Shown piece by piece: positions 8,102 through 15,515 of a DNA stretch of 35,488 nt. The notes beneath the pieces are model-generated. The model was not told the DNA's origin, made no database searches, and saw only the letters and a list, made by a program, of their open reading frames with translations. The position numbers and the translations under genes were made by a program. Origin of the DNA: Roseiflexus sp. GTDB taxonomy: Bacteria; Chloroflexota; Chloroflexia; Chloroflexales; Roseiflexaceae. The stretch spans positions 1 through 35,488 of the forward strand of contig JANXAL010000062.1 in assembly GCA_025062325.1 (NCBI GenBank), in the 5' to 3' direction. The stretch's first letter is position 1; each line of letters opens with the position of its first letter.

Positions 8102-9326
8102 GACCGTCCTCTGCACTAATGGCAGCTTCCTGCCGCGCGATTTCTGCCAGGACCTCATCAACGCCGGTCACAGCATCGGCGTCGCTGCACGCGGCAAACA
8201 GGCGTCGCGCCTCGCTCAACTGCCGCCGCGCACGCGCAAAGTCCCCCAAATGCGCCAGCGCGTTGCCCTGGTTGGCGAGGATTCGCGCATATCCCGCCGG
8301 ATCACGGCGCGGGTCGCAGGTCGCCAGCAACTCATCGTACAGCCCAACCGCTTCGATTAGATGATCGTGCAGGTTCGCCGACGGCAGGTACTGAAGCGCA
8401 TTCGCCAGGTTGAGTTGCGTGCGGCGCCAGAGATCGGGATGCGTCTCGCGCGTGTAGATCGTCAGCGCCTCGCGCAACGCCTGTACTGCGATCCCTTTGC
8501 GCAACTGGTCGCTAGCTTCAGTCAACGGCATCGCCAGATAGACGAGCGCCAGATTGTTCTGCGCCAGTGCGTAGAGTTCAGGCGCTGTCTCGCGCGTATA
8601 GAAACGCAGCGCCTCCTGGTAGCACTTGCTCGCCTCAAGCAGCATGGCGCGCCGTCCTTCGGCGCATTCCTGATAGAGCATGCCCAGCCGCAACGCCAGA
8701 TGCGCACGCACGTCGGGCAGGCTGTGCAATCCGATCAGCGCCAGCGCCTCGCGCAACGACCGGATCGCAGCGTCGGGATCGTTGTCAAGCGCCTGCATCT
8801 CCGCCAGATCGCCGAGCAACTGTGCGGCAAAGAGGGGCGAGATGTCGCGCACGTCGGCGACCGCCTGTTGCAGCAGCGCGCAGGCGACCTCGCGCTGGTC
8901 GATCTCCATCGCGTGCGCAGCCTGGGCAGCGCGGATGCATGCCGCCACCTCGCCATGGCAACCTTCCGCGTCCGGCGGTTGGTCGATGACGCCGGTCGTG
9001 TACGCCACGAGATCGAGCAATGCGCCGAGTTCGCCGTCGAGTTCGCTGCGCAACCGCGCATAATCTTCAGGGTTGCCGCGCAGCACGAAGCGGTTGTAGC
9101 GCGCTTCGGGAGACGGGTCGCCCTCTAGCGCCTGCCACGCCCCATCTATATCGCCACTGAGCGCCTGGACGTAAAAGCGCAGATGAGCCGGAACGCTTTC
9201 AGGAACGCGACCGGTCAGCAGCGCCGCGCACAGTTCGGCGCCGCCATCCGTCGCCGGTATGACCAGATACCCGGCGGGAAGCGGGAAAATGCCAAGCGGC
9301 TGCGGATGGAGCAGTCGATGGGTCAT
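8073..9326 (-). CDS. TPR-repeat protein A of the hydrogenase locus
   Basis: The 417-residue product has an N-terminal domain of about 120 residues (LLHPQPLGIFPLPAGYLVIP near the start, DPSPEARYNRFVLR near residue 85). It is followed by helical TPR-like repeats, for example YALAQNNLALVYLAM and YARILANQGNALAHLGDFAR, rich in paired alanine/leucine helices. TPR arrays bind other proteins. It is a close paralogue of the gene at 15491-16708, with the same N-terminal motif, so ATG 9326 is supported although no strong ribosome binding site precedes it. It is cytoplasmic and lies 15 bp after the 74-residue protein gene. Likely a scaffold or chaperone for hydrogenase assembly; the partner is unknown. 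Confidence 0.88.
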   Translation of the reverse strand: MTHRLLHPQPLGIFPLPAGYLVIPATDGGAELCAALLTGRVPESVPAHLRFYVQALSGDIDGAWQALEGDPSPEARYNRFVLRGNPEDYARLRSELDGELGALLDLVAYTTGVIDQPPDAEGCHGEVAACIRAAQAAHAMEIDQREVACALLQQAVADVRDISPLFAAQLLGDLAEMQALDNDPDAAIRSLREALALIGLHSLPDVRAHLALRLGMLYQECAEGRRAMLLEASKCYQEALRFYTRETAPELYALAQNNLALVYLAMPLTEASDQLRKGIAVQALREALTIYTRETHPDLWRRTQLNLANALQYLPSANLHDHLIEAVGLYDELLATCDPRRDPAGYARILANQGNALAHLGDFARARRQLSEARRLFAACSDADAVTGVDEVLAEIARQEAAISAEDGRGSVSAPAV

Positions 9327-9341
9327 ACTCTTATTCTTGCG

Positions 9342-9566
9342 CTACAATCCTTCGTCTCGAAACGGTGTATCACGCATGGCGCTACGACGGTACATATCGG
9401 CTGCGATCTCCGCCATTCGCCTGGTGCGATGGGCGCTGATCCGATGACGGCGCACGCCGTCGGGAAAGGCGACCTCCAGATACACGATCCATTGCCCACG
9501 CTCATAGCCGATGAGCGTGGCGACTCCAAGGGGCGTGTCGTGATTGGAGGCGTTTTCGGAGGTCAC
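9342..9566 (-). CDS. Small protein of unknown function, 74 residues
   Basis: The start is GTG 9566 with AGGGA seven bases upstream. The product is hydrophilic, with a beta-rich centre (GVATLIGYERGQWIVYLEVAF) followed by an arginine-rich helix (RRHRISAHRTRRMAEIAADM). I do not recognise the family. It ends 15 bp before TPR protein A and is probably co-transcribed with it. The good ribosome binding site and the position argue for a real gene. Confidence 0.6.
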   Translation of the reverse strand: MTSENASNHDTPLGVATLIGYERGQWIVYLEVAFPDGVRRHRISAHRTRRMAEIAADMYRRSAMRDTPFRDEGL

Positions 9567-9582
9567 GATCTGGTCCCTGCGT

Positions 9583-9671
9583 TAACGAATGAGCGAATGG
9601 GTCAACGAATGGGTCAACGAATAAACGAATGCGTCAGCGAATAAACGAATGGGTCAACGAATAAACGAATT
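9583..9671. repeat. Short tandem repeats of a GGGTCAACGAAT-like unit
   Basis: Overlapping 7-bp and 12-14-bp repeats built from the words aacgaat, gggtcaacgaat and aataaacgaat fill this stretch, in the 211-bp gap between two hydrogenase-locus genes. They are imperfect and contain no convincing gene. The following bases to 9777 hold another dispersed fragment (tttgcgtcttggcgcctttg, 9741-9760) that also occurs near position 55. Confidence 0.6.
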
Positions 9672-9777
9672 GCGCTCTCTGTGCGCTTTGTATCTCTGTG
9701 GTGCAACTGACGAATACAATCCTCACAATTGTTGCGCGCTCCTTTGCGTCTTGGCGCCTTTGCGTCAGCCTTTCTGA

Positions 9778-10065
9778 CTAAACCTGGAGTGCAACCCGCA
9801 ACGCGCCGTGCTCGTCGTCCCAGTGCGCCGTCCGCCAGCCGGGAGACGTGTCGGGCGGCAGCACGTCCCGGATCAGCACACTGCGATCTCCCTGCCGGTT
9901 GCGCTGCTTGAGCAACAGACCTCCCGCCGCCGGTCCGCGCGTTGGTAGCAGCCATAACTCGCCATCACGCACCATTGCAACCAGCGCATCGTTTGGAAAG
10001 TAGCGCTGCGCCAGATCGACGGGAAGGTGCAGATATCCCTTCTCGGTCAGCTCAACAGACAGCAT
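9778..10065 (-). CDS. Small hydrogenase-associated protein of unknown function, 95 residues
   Basis: The N-terminal half reads as a compact beta-strand domain (VELTEKGYLHLPVDLAQRYF, then VAMVRDGELWLLPTRG), reminiscent of small SpoVT/AbrB-like or regulator folds but not assignable. It lacks cysteines and membrane segments. The start ATG lies inside the end of the maturation protease gene (14-bp overlap), so the two are translationally coupled, and a function linked to hydrogenase maturation or regulation is likely. The family identity is unknown to me. Confidence 0.75.
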   Translation of the reverse strand: MLSVELTEKGYLHLPVDLAQRYFPNDALVAMVRDGELWLLPTRGPAAGGLLLKQRNRQGDRSVLIRDVLPPDTSPGWRTAHWDDEHGALRVALQV

Positions 10066-10525
10066 CGGTCGTACTGAGGGTTGCGACGAGCGACTGCGCC
10101 AGTTCCTCCATCCGCGCCTGCACGGCAGGACTCAACGGCGCGCCGTAATCGAAGCATCCGCCTTCGATCAGAAACACAGTAATGTCGCGCGGATAGGCGT
10201 CCTTCAACAGCCAGCGCCCGAATGCCAGCGCATGGTCCCAGCGAAAGGCATGGAGATTGATCCCGGTTGGCGGCGGCAGGTGTTCGAGGTGTTCCCCCGG
10301 CACGCGGTAGAGCGTGCCAGGGGCAGCGCCGGTGCGGCAGGCGTCCACAATGATCACCCGATCCGCGCCGCGCATCTGAAATGCCACGTCCATTCCCGCC
10401 GTCCCGCCATCCGCCACGCGGACGCCCTCCGGCAGACCAATCTCCCATAACCGACGAATAAGGATCGGACCGACGCCGTCGTCGCCGCGCAGCAGATTGC
10501 CGCATCCAATGATCAGGGTCTGCAT
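10052..10525 (-). CDS. NiFe-hydrogenase maturation endopeptidase (M52 family)
   Basis: This 157-residue protein is the HyaD/HybD/HoxM-type protease that removes the C-terminal peptide of the large subunit after nickel insertion. The family signature GCGNLLRGDDGVG is at residues 7-19. Likely nickel-sensing ligands are D16, D61 (IIVDAC) and H92 (INLHAF), by alignment to the HybD positions E16, D62 and H93. Its ATG follows directly on the TAG stop of the large-subunit gene. This pairing fits the large subunit, which carries an extension beyond its last ligand motif. Confidence 0.95.
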   Translation of the reverse strand: MQTLIIGCGNLLRGDDGVGPILIRRLWEIGLPEGVRVADGGTAGMDVAFQMRGADRVIIVDACRTGAAPGTLYRVPGEHLEHLPPPTGINLHAFRWDHALAFGRWLLKDAYPRDITVFLIEGGCFDYGAPLSPAVQARMEELAQSLVATLSTTDAVC

Positions 10526-12148
10526 CTATCCTGTCTCGCCGATCCGATAGACGCCGATCTCCTTGCCGGTCTTCGAGTCGTAGGCGTGGACGGTGCAGAC
10601 CAGACAGGAGTCGAAGCTGCGTGCCACATGCCCCAATTCGACCGGATCGCTAGGATCGTGGATCGTCGTCCCGATATATGCCTGTTCCATCGGTCCATCG
10701 ACGTTCTGGCTGTCGCGCGGTCCGATGTTCCACGCAGTCGGCGTAATGATCTGGTAGTTGGCGATTTTGCCATTCTCCAGCACAATCCAGTCGGCAAGGG
10801 CGCCGCGCGCCGCCTCGGTGGCGCCGAAGCCTCTGCCGAATTCGTGCTCGACCGGCTTGATATAGAAGCGGTCGTGCAGATCGATCGCGCCAAGCCATTC
10901 GCGGACTTTCTTATACAGCTTGGCTTCTTCATGCAGCCGCGCCAGCACGCGCACCAGCACGCTTGGTCCCTTTTTGGCAATGATGTCGGAGAAGAGCGGA
11001 TCGACGTCCTGCCAGTCTTCACCCGGCTTTCCTGCGATGACCTGGCGCGCCAGCGGACCGACTTCGAGCGGCACGTAGCCGAGACCATCAACCTCGTACC
11101 GCGGCGCCTTCGCCCAGGTGTACTTGCCCTGACGCTTGGCTTCTGCTGGATCCATCGGCTCGGTGCGTCCCTCGAAGGGGTGGAGCAGGCCGCTCCCTTG
11201 GTAGAATGAGTAGGTGTGATCCTCGCGTACCCGCGCCTGGTCGAACTCGTAGTGTTTCCCATTCACATAGACGCCGGAACGCTGGATGAGCGCCGCATTG
11301 CGTCCTTCGATTGTCGGACGGTTGTACTTCTCATGGTGCAGGTAGGTGCCCATCGCCAGGTAGTTGCCGCACCCGGCGCCGAATGTGTCCAGTCCAATCT
11401 CTAGCCCAAACCGCAGGAAGAAGCCTAGGTCGGAATTGTGCTGCGACTCATTCTCATCGACCCATGCCAGCATATCTTCCCAGGTCTTGATCTCCAGCCA
11501 GCGGTCGACGGAACATCCCAGGAAATACGGCTCGAGCCAGTTGTGGCGGAACTCTTCGAGGATGGCGATCGAGCGGGTCACGTCAGAGAGCGTTGGACCG
11601 CACATCACCCCGCCGGGGATCATGAAGCTGGAGTGGGGCCATTGCCCGCCGAAGATAGCGTAGATCTCAACCGGCTTCGCCGACATGGTCACGCCGCGCT
11701 CGTATGACTCGCCCACCAGCGGTGCGAAGCGGCGCACGGCTTCGTCGTACCCCTTTGCCTTCGCGTAGCGCCGGTTGGTTAGATCGATGGCGAACAGCGC
11801 GTAGAACCAGCGCGGCACGCTCTGCAACGTTTCGCATGCCTGCGCGATGTTACGCACCAGCAGCGCGTTCGGCGGCAGCTCAGTGCGCCAGGCGACATCC
11901 AGCGCAAAGGCGGATTTGTACAGATGGCTGCCGCCGCAGATGCCGCAGATGCGCGGCGTCACGATCAGCCCTGCCTGTGGGTCTTTCCCCTTCAAAATCA
12001 TCTCGAAGCCGCGAAACATGCCGGCTTCCGTCCACGCCTTCGTCACCACGCCATCCTCGACGATGACGCGCAGATCAAGGTCGCCTTCCACGCGCCCCAG
12101 CGGACTCACGTGGAGGTCCATGCGTTTTGTGCTCACAGTCGCAGTCAT
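10526..12148 (-). CDS. hupL: NiFe-hydrogenase large subunit, group 2a-like (HupL/HucL)
   Basis: The 540-residue catalytic subunit oxidises H2 at the NiFe(CN)2CO centre. The L1 motif is RICGICGGSH with C68, C71 and H75; the L2 motif is DSCLVCTVH with C515, C518 and H521. Residues 522-540 after H521 form the peptide expected to be removed by the adjacent protease. The L2 motif has Ser where most families have Pro (DPCxxCxxH). A deep alignment to respiratory group 1 enzymes is not apparent; the length, accessory genes and lack of export signals point to group 2a (cyanobacterial Hup, mycobacterial Huc). It starts 27 bp after the small-subunit gene. Confidence 0.96.
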   Translation of the reverse strand: MTATVSTKRMDLHVSPLGRVEGDLDLRVIVEDGVVTKAWTEAGMFRGFEMILKGKDPQAGLIVTPRICGICGGSHLYKSAFALDVAWRTELPPNALLVRNIAQACETLQSVPRWFYALFAIDLTNRRYAKAKGYDEAVRRFAPLVGESYERGVTMSAKPVEIYAIFGGQWPHSSFMIPGGVMCGPTLSDVTRSIAILEEFRHNWLEPYFLGCSVDRWLEIKTWEDMLAWVDENESQHNSDLGFFLRFGLEIGLDTFGAGCGNYLAMGTYLHHEKYNRPTIEGRNAALIQRSGVYVNGKHYEFDQARVREDHTYSFYQGSGLLHPFEGRTEPMDPAEAKRQGKYTWAKAPRYEVDGLGYVPLEVGPLARQVIAGKPGEDWQDVDPLFSDIIAKKGPSVLVRVLARLHEEAKLYKKVREWLGAIDLHDRFYIKPVEHEFGRGFGATEAARGALADWIVLENGKIANYQIITPTAWNIGPRDSQNVDGPMEQAYIGTTIHDPSDPVELGHVARSFDSCLVCTVHAYDSKTGKEIGVYRIGETG

Positions 12149-12175
12149 TGCGCTCTCTCCTCTGGAACGTTACGG

Positions 12176-13147
12176 CTAGACGACGAACATATCCTCTTTC
12201 GCCCACTGAGGCGCAGCGACGCGCGCTGCGGCGGCAAGCCCCATGTAACTGATCGGGTCGAGACCGGCGGGCATATCCTTCGGGATTGTGCCACTGATCT
12301 TCTGCGTCTTGAACACCGTGCCAGGCGCCAGGTCGAAGAAGGGAAACTCCGGCTCGGTGCACCCGGTGCAGGGCATGCCGGCGCGCGTCTTGCTCGACTG
12401 GCGGTTCCAGAGGATGCGGTTGCACGGCGAGCGCGTCATCGGTCCGCGGCAACCGAACTCGTAGAACAGACACCCTTTGCGCGTCCCCTGGCCAAACTCC
12501 GTCGTCGATTGCTTGTACTCGAAGTACTGGTTGCGGGTGCAGCCGGTTTGCGTGAAACTGGTGAAGAACGTCTTCGGGCGATTGAGCTCGTCGAGGGCAA
12601 TGTCGTGCGCGCGCCCGGTCGCCAGCGCCACAAGGATCTGGGTGATCCAGTCGGGATGCGCCGGGCAGCCGGGAATGTTGATCACCGGCAGCCCCAATTT
12701 CGAGCGGAAATCTTTCCCCAGAAAGCCGCCAAACTCACGCCGCAGGAATTGGAGCCCAATCGAGTCCGACGGATTTGGTGGGACTGCCGGAATGCCGCCC
12801 CAGCAGGCGCAATCGCCAATCGCGACGACAATCCCCGCTTGTGGCGCAAGCATCCGCACCCACTCCAGCATCGGGCGCTCAGCGAACATGTTGTAGCGCC
12901 CGGTGCCGTTCGGCGCGCGGATGACCGTTCCCTCGAACACGAAAATGTCCAGCGGCTTCTCGCCGCGCGCCAGCGCGTGGAACAATGCCTGCGCCTGCTC
13001 ACCCAGTTCCATGCCGAGCGAGGGGTGCCAGAGAAACTCGATGCCAAAGTCGGTTAGCAGGTCGCAGACCGTCGGTTCCTCAGCGTTGAGAAACGACATG
13101 GTATTCCCGCTGCATGCGCCGCCCTGGAACCATAACAGCGTTGCCAT
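12176..13147 (-). CDS. hupS: NiFe-hydrogenase small subunit, cytoplasmic (HupS/HucS)
   Basis: The 323-residue electron-transfer subunit starts directly at MATLLWFQGGACSGN with no Tat signal, and it has no C-terminal membrane anchor. The proximal-cluster cysteines are C12, C113 (GDCACWGG, with an extra C115) and C161 (PGCPAHP); the usual fourth ligand of the CxxC motif is N15. In the distal site the usual histidine three residues before the first cysteine is Gln200 (QTGC203), followed by C226 and C233. The medial site is C242, C260 and C263. These substitutions fit clusters other than standard [4Fe-4S] at the proximal and distal sites, as in oxygen-insensitive group 2a enzymes. It lies 18 bp after hypB. 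Confidence 0.95.
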   Translation of the reverse strand: MATLLWFQGGACSGNTMSFLNAEEPTVCDLLTDFGIEFLWHPSLGMELGEQAQALFHALARGEKPLDIFVFEGTVIRAPNGTGRYNMFAERPMLEWVRMLAPQAGIVVAIGDCACWGGIPAVPPNPSDSIGLQFLRREFGGFLGKDFRSKLGLPVINIPGCPAHPDWITQILVALATGRAHDIALDELNRPKTFFTSFTQTGCTRNQYFEYKQSTTEFGQGTRKGCLFYEFGCRGPMTRSPCNRILWNRQSSKTRAGMPCTGCTEPEFPFFDLAPGTVFKTQKISGTIPKDMPAGLDPISYMGLAAAARVAAPQWAKEDMFVV

Positions 13148-13165
13148 ACCGCCACGTGCTCCTTA

Positions 13166-13873
13166 CTAGTCTTGTGCATAACCGGGAGAAGAGACTTCCG
13201 CTACCGCCGACATCGCACGTCGCCGTGCATCAAGCCAGGCGATCCAGTCGTCCAGCCCGGCGCCGGTGCGCGCCGAGGTGTACAAAATTGGTACGCCGGG
13301 ATGGACCGAGGTGATGTTCGCTTCGGCAGTGCGCGTGTCGAATTCAACTGCTTCCGCCAGATCGACCTTGGTGACCACCACGCAATCCGCCGACACGAAC
13401 GCGCCAGGATATTTCAACGGCTTATCCTCGCCCTCGGTCACCGACAGCAGCACCGCGCGCGCTGCCTCACCCAGGTCGTACCCTGTCGGGCAGACGAGGT
13501 TGCCGACATTTTCGATAAACAGCACATCGAAGTCGTTCAGGTTCCAACCTTCCAGATAGCGTTCGATCAGGTGCGCCTCCAGGTGGCACAGATCGCCAGT
13601 CTGAATCTGGCGCACCGGTGCGCCGCTGCGCGCCAGGCGCTGCGCATCGTTGTCGGTCGCCAGGTCGCCGACGAGCGCCGCCACCCGCAGGTTGCGCTGC
13701 CGCATGCGACGCATCGTTTCTTCGAGCAGCCGGGTTTTGCCGGCGCCAGGGCTAGAGAGCAGGTTGACGACAAAAATGCCAGCCGCAGTAAAGCGGTTGC
13801 GCAACTCAGCCGCTAGGCGGTCGTTCTTGCTCAGCACCCCCTGGCGAATCTCAAGGAGTCGTGGCGTTGCCAT
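13166..13873 (-). CDS. hypB: Hydrogenase nickel-incorporation GTPase HypB
   Basis: HypB delivers nickel to the large subunit with HypA, driven by GTP. The start is ATG 13873, preceded by AGGGAAG at good spacing; a start at 13891 is less likely. The 235-residue product has the P-loop SPGAGKT (41-47), the nickel/zinc site C96-H97 (GDLCHLEAH) with C128 (LVCPTGYD), the ENVGNLVCP switch region and the base-recognition TKVD (168-171). It lacks the histidine-rich N-terminal nickel-storage tail. Its start overlaps the end of the DUF1641-like gene by 23 bp. Confidence 0.96.
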   Translation of the reverse strand: MATPRLLEIRQGVLSKNDRLAAELRNRFTAAGIFVVNLLSSPGAGKTRLLEETMRRMRQRNLRVAALVGDLATDNDAQRLARSGAPVRQIQTGDLCHLEAHLIERYLEGWNLNDFDVLFIENVGNLVCPTGYDLGEAARAVLLSVTEGEDKPLKYPGAFVSADCVVVTKVDLAEAVEFDTRTAEANITSVHPGVPILYTSARTGAGLDDWIAWLDARRRAMSAVAEVSSPGYAQD

Positions 13874-14762
13874 TGACACTTCCCTTTCCATTGCCGTTCA
13901 GCGACTTGCCGAAGCGCCGGGCGAAATCGACCACCAGCGCGGCAATCCGCTGAACATCCGGATCGTAGAGCGCGCGGACGAGACCAATCGGTCCCAGGCG
14001 CCGCTGCGCCTGACGATCCTCATTATAGGCGGCAACGAACGCATCGCCAGCGCGCCCCACCAGCGTGACGGTATCGGGATCGAAGACGCCGGAGGTCAGC
14101 AGGGTGCGGAACTCTTCGGAGGCGACGAAGGGACCGATCTGCTCCACCAGTTCAGTGAACTGCGGCACTACGGCGATCAGGCGCGGCACATAGTCGCGGT
14201 GGCGGTGGAGCATCTCGATCAGGGTCAGCAGGCTTTCGCTGGCGCCCGGCGTGCCAGCGGCAACATCGCGCAACAGGACGTTGACGTTCTCGACAATCGT
14301 ATCGCTGCGGCGAATGAGTGCATCAATCGCTTCGACCAGATAGGCAAGCAATTCGGCGTGCTGCAACAGACGCCGGAGCGAGATCATAGTCGACGGGTTG
14401 CTGAGCAGGTTCAACAGCGCCTCGAACTCCGGGGTCGCTGTCAGCGCCGTGAGGCGGCTGGTCAATTCGAGCAGGCGGGGCAGGTCGCGGAGCAGGCGTG
14501 TCAGCGCCGCCGTGTCGATCTCCGGCGCCGCTGGCAGCGCCTCGCGCACCTCGGCGACTGTCGAAGTCACATTCTCGACGATCACCTCGCTCCGGCGCAC
14601 CAACCCGTCGAGCGACGCTGCGGAGAATGCCAGCAACTCAGCATGATCAAGGAGGCGGTTCAGCGCCTCAAGCGTTCGCGGCTCGTTCAGACGATCAAGC
14701 AACTGCTCGACCCCGGCGCGTGGTGCGCCGTTGCGGTGATGACCATCGAGCGTGGAGGTCAT
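13851..14762 (-). CDS. Duplicated DUF1641-like helical protein, first gene of the hydrogenase operon
   Basis: The 303-residue protein starts at ATG 14762, with AGGGGAG four bases upstream. It contains two copies of a helical unit, residues 25-65 and 120-160, each ending in RRS-x2-IVENV and containing LL-x-HAELLA; about 23 of 41 positions agree by eye. The C-terminal part (LGPIGLVRALYDPDVQR, about 256-272) resembles the DUF1641 signature. It ends in a Gly/Asn-rich tail. There are no cysteines, signal peptide or clear membrane spans. Its place at the head of the hydrogenase genes suggests a structural subunit or membrane/quinone scaffold comparable to HucM. That is an inference; assignment to DUF1641 is from memory of the motif. 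Confidence 0.8.
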   Translation of the reverse strand: MTSTLDGHHRNGAPRAGVEQLLDRLNEPRTLEALNRLLDHAELLAFSAASLDGLVRRSEVIVENVTSTVAEVREALPAAPEIDTAALTRLLRDLPRLLELTSRLTALTATPEFEALLNLLSNPSTMISLRRLLQHAELLAYLVEAIDALIRRSDTIVENVNVLLRDVAAGTPGASESLLTLIEMLHRHRDYVPRLIAVVPQFTELVEQIGPFVASEEFRTLLTSGVFDPDTVTLVGRAGDAFVAAYNEDRQAQRRLGPIGLVRALYDPDVQRIAALVVDFARRFGKSLNGNGKGSVNGNATTP

Positions 14763-14915
14763 GGCGCTCCCCTCTAGCAATGCACTTTATGCTAACAGGC
14801 GCTGACGCACGCCAGCGTGGAAGGGTCAATACGTCAACGCAGCAGACGACAAGCAATCGGTGCGAGGCACTGCTGCGGCAACTCCGGGTATCGCGGAGAA
14901 GGAGTGCTGGCTTCG

Positions 14916-14921
14916 ATTATA
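14916..14921 (-). promoter_or_regulatory. Candidate -10 element of the hydrogenase operon
   Basis: A perfect TATAAT preceded by CAC lies on the minus strand about 155 bp before the DUF1641-like gene. No good -35 is seen at 17 bp. The same CACTATAAT word occurs upstream of hypA (17302-17310), hinting that the two transcription units share a promoter type. Confidence 0.35.
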
Positions 14922-14986
14922 GTGATACCGTGCACAAAATAGTAGTTAATGCCCCTTTACCTATGGTTGAAAAGCGACAACCGCGG

Positions 14987-15410
14987 TGAGAGGCGAGAGA
15001 CAAGAGGCGAAAAGGTTGAAGGCGGGCAATGTCGCCATTGTAGGGGCGTCCCCCATTACAATCATGTTTTGGTGCAATGTGAGGTTTGCCGCGTTCTGCC
15101 GTCCGTTTTTCCCTCATCCCCCTGCCCCTTCTCCCACCAGGGGAGAAGGGGGGGCTGGAGCGTCCTGTTGCTTGAAATCAGCGATGCAACAGAAGGGCTT
15201 GCTGGAAAAAATCTACACTTGCGAGGAGGGGAGAGGGGAGTGCGCACGTCCTGATGCTCAAAATGGACGATGCACCAGAAGGACTGGCCGAAAAATCTCC
15301 ACTTGTGAGCTTTCCCCTGCCCCCTTCTCCCACGAGGGGATAAGGGGGAGTTAACAGATGCTTGAAACAATCAGCACAGGGGATTGCCAGAAAAATCTAC
15401 ACCTGTGAGT
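14987..15410. repeat. Second array of hairpin repeats, plus a GAGGCGA-type element
   Basis: No gene is seen. 14987-15033 is a purine-rich element (gaggcgaaaaggttgaaggc) whose relative lies at 30965-31000. About 15105-15240, 15228-15308 and 15309-15408 are three units of the same family as 5100-5515. Hairpin arms are at 15125-15135 with 15141-15151 and at 15321-15331 with 15337-15347, and each unit ends near aaaaatctacacttgtgag. The two arrays bracket the core of the hydrogenase operon in the same orientation. Confidence 0.75.
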
Positions 15411-15481
15411 GTCCCGGTCAGAGCGACAGCGTTGGCGCAACGCTAGGGTGCGGGCAAAGCGACGGTCACGCCCGGAGGACT

Positions 15482-15515
15482 CCTAACCCCCTAACCCTTA
15501 ACCCCTAACCCCCGG
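15482..15515 (-). repeat. Telomere-like GGGGTTAG repeats at the 3' end of TPR gene B
   Basis: On the minus strand this stretch reads as GGGGTTAGGGGTTAAGGG and then GTTAGGGGG, with five or more G-tracts. It supplies the last codons and the stop of the TPR gene. A shorter version at 31199-31220 does the same for the CBS-domain gene. The strand that would be transcribed could form a G-quadruplex. Confidence 0.6.

Noticed and set aside
8361-9128. 255-codon frame opposite TPR gene A
   Set aside because: Antisense shadow; no start signal and no family resemblance.
9583-9671. Possible replication origin or iteron set
   Set aside because: The repeats are irregular, there is no DnaA-box pattern or rep gene, and they lie inside an operon.
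11924-13057. 377-codon frame opposite the hydrogenase subunits
   Set aside because: It runs across both hydrogenase genes on the opposite strand, has shadow-type composition, and no start signal.
13650-14777. 375-codon frame opposite hypB and the DUF1641-like gene
   Set aside because: Antisense shadow of two supported genes that have good ribosome binding sites.
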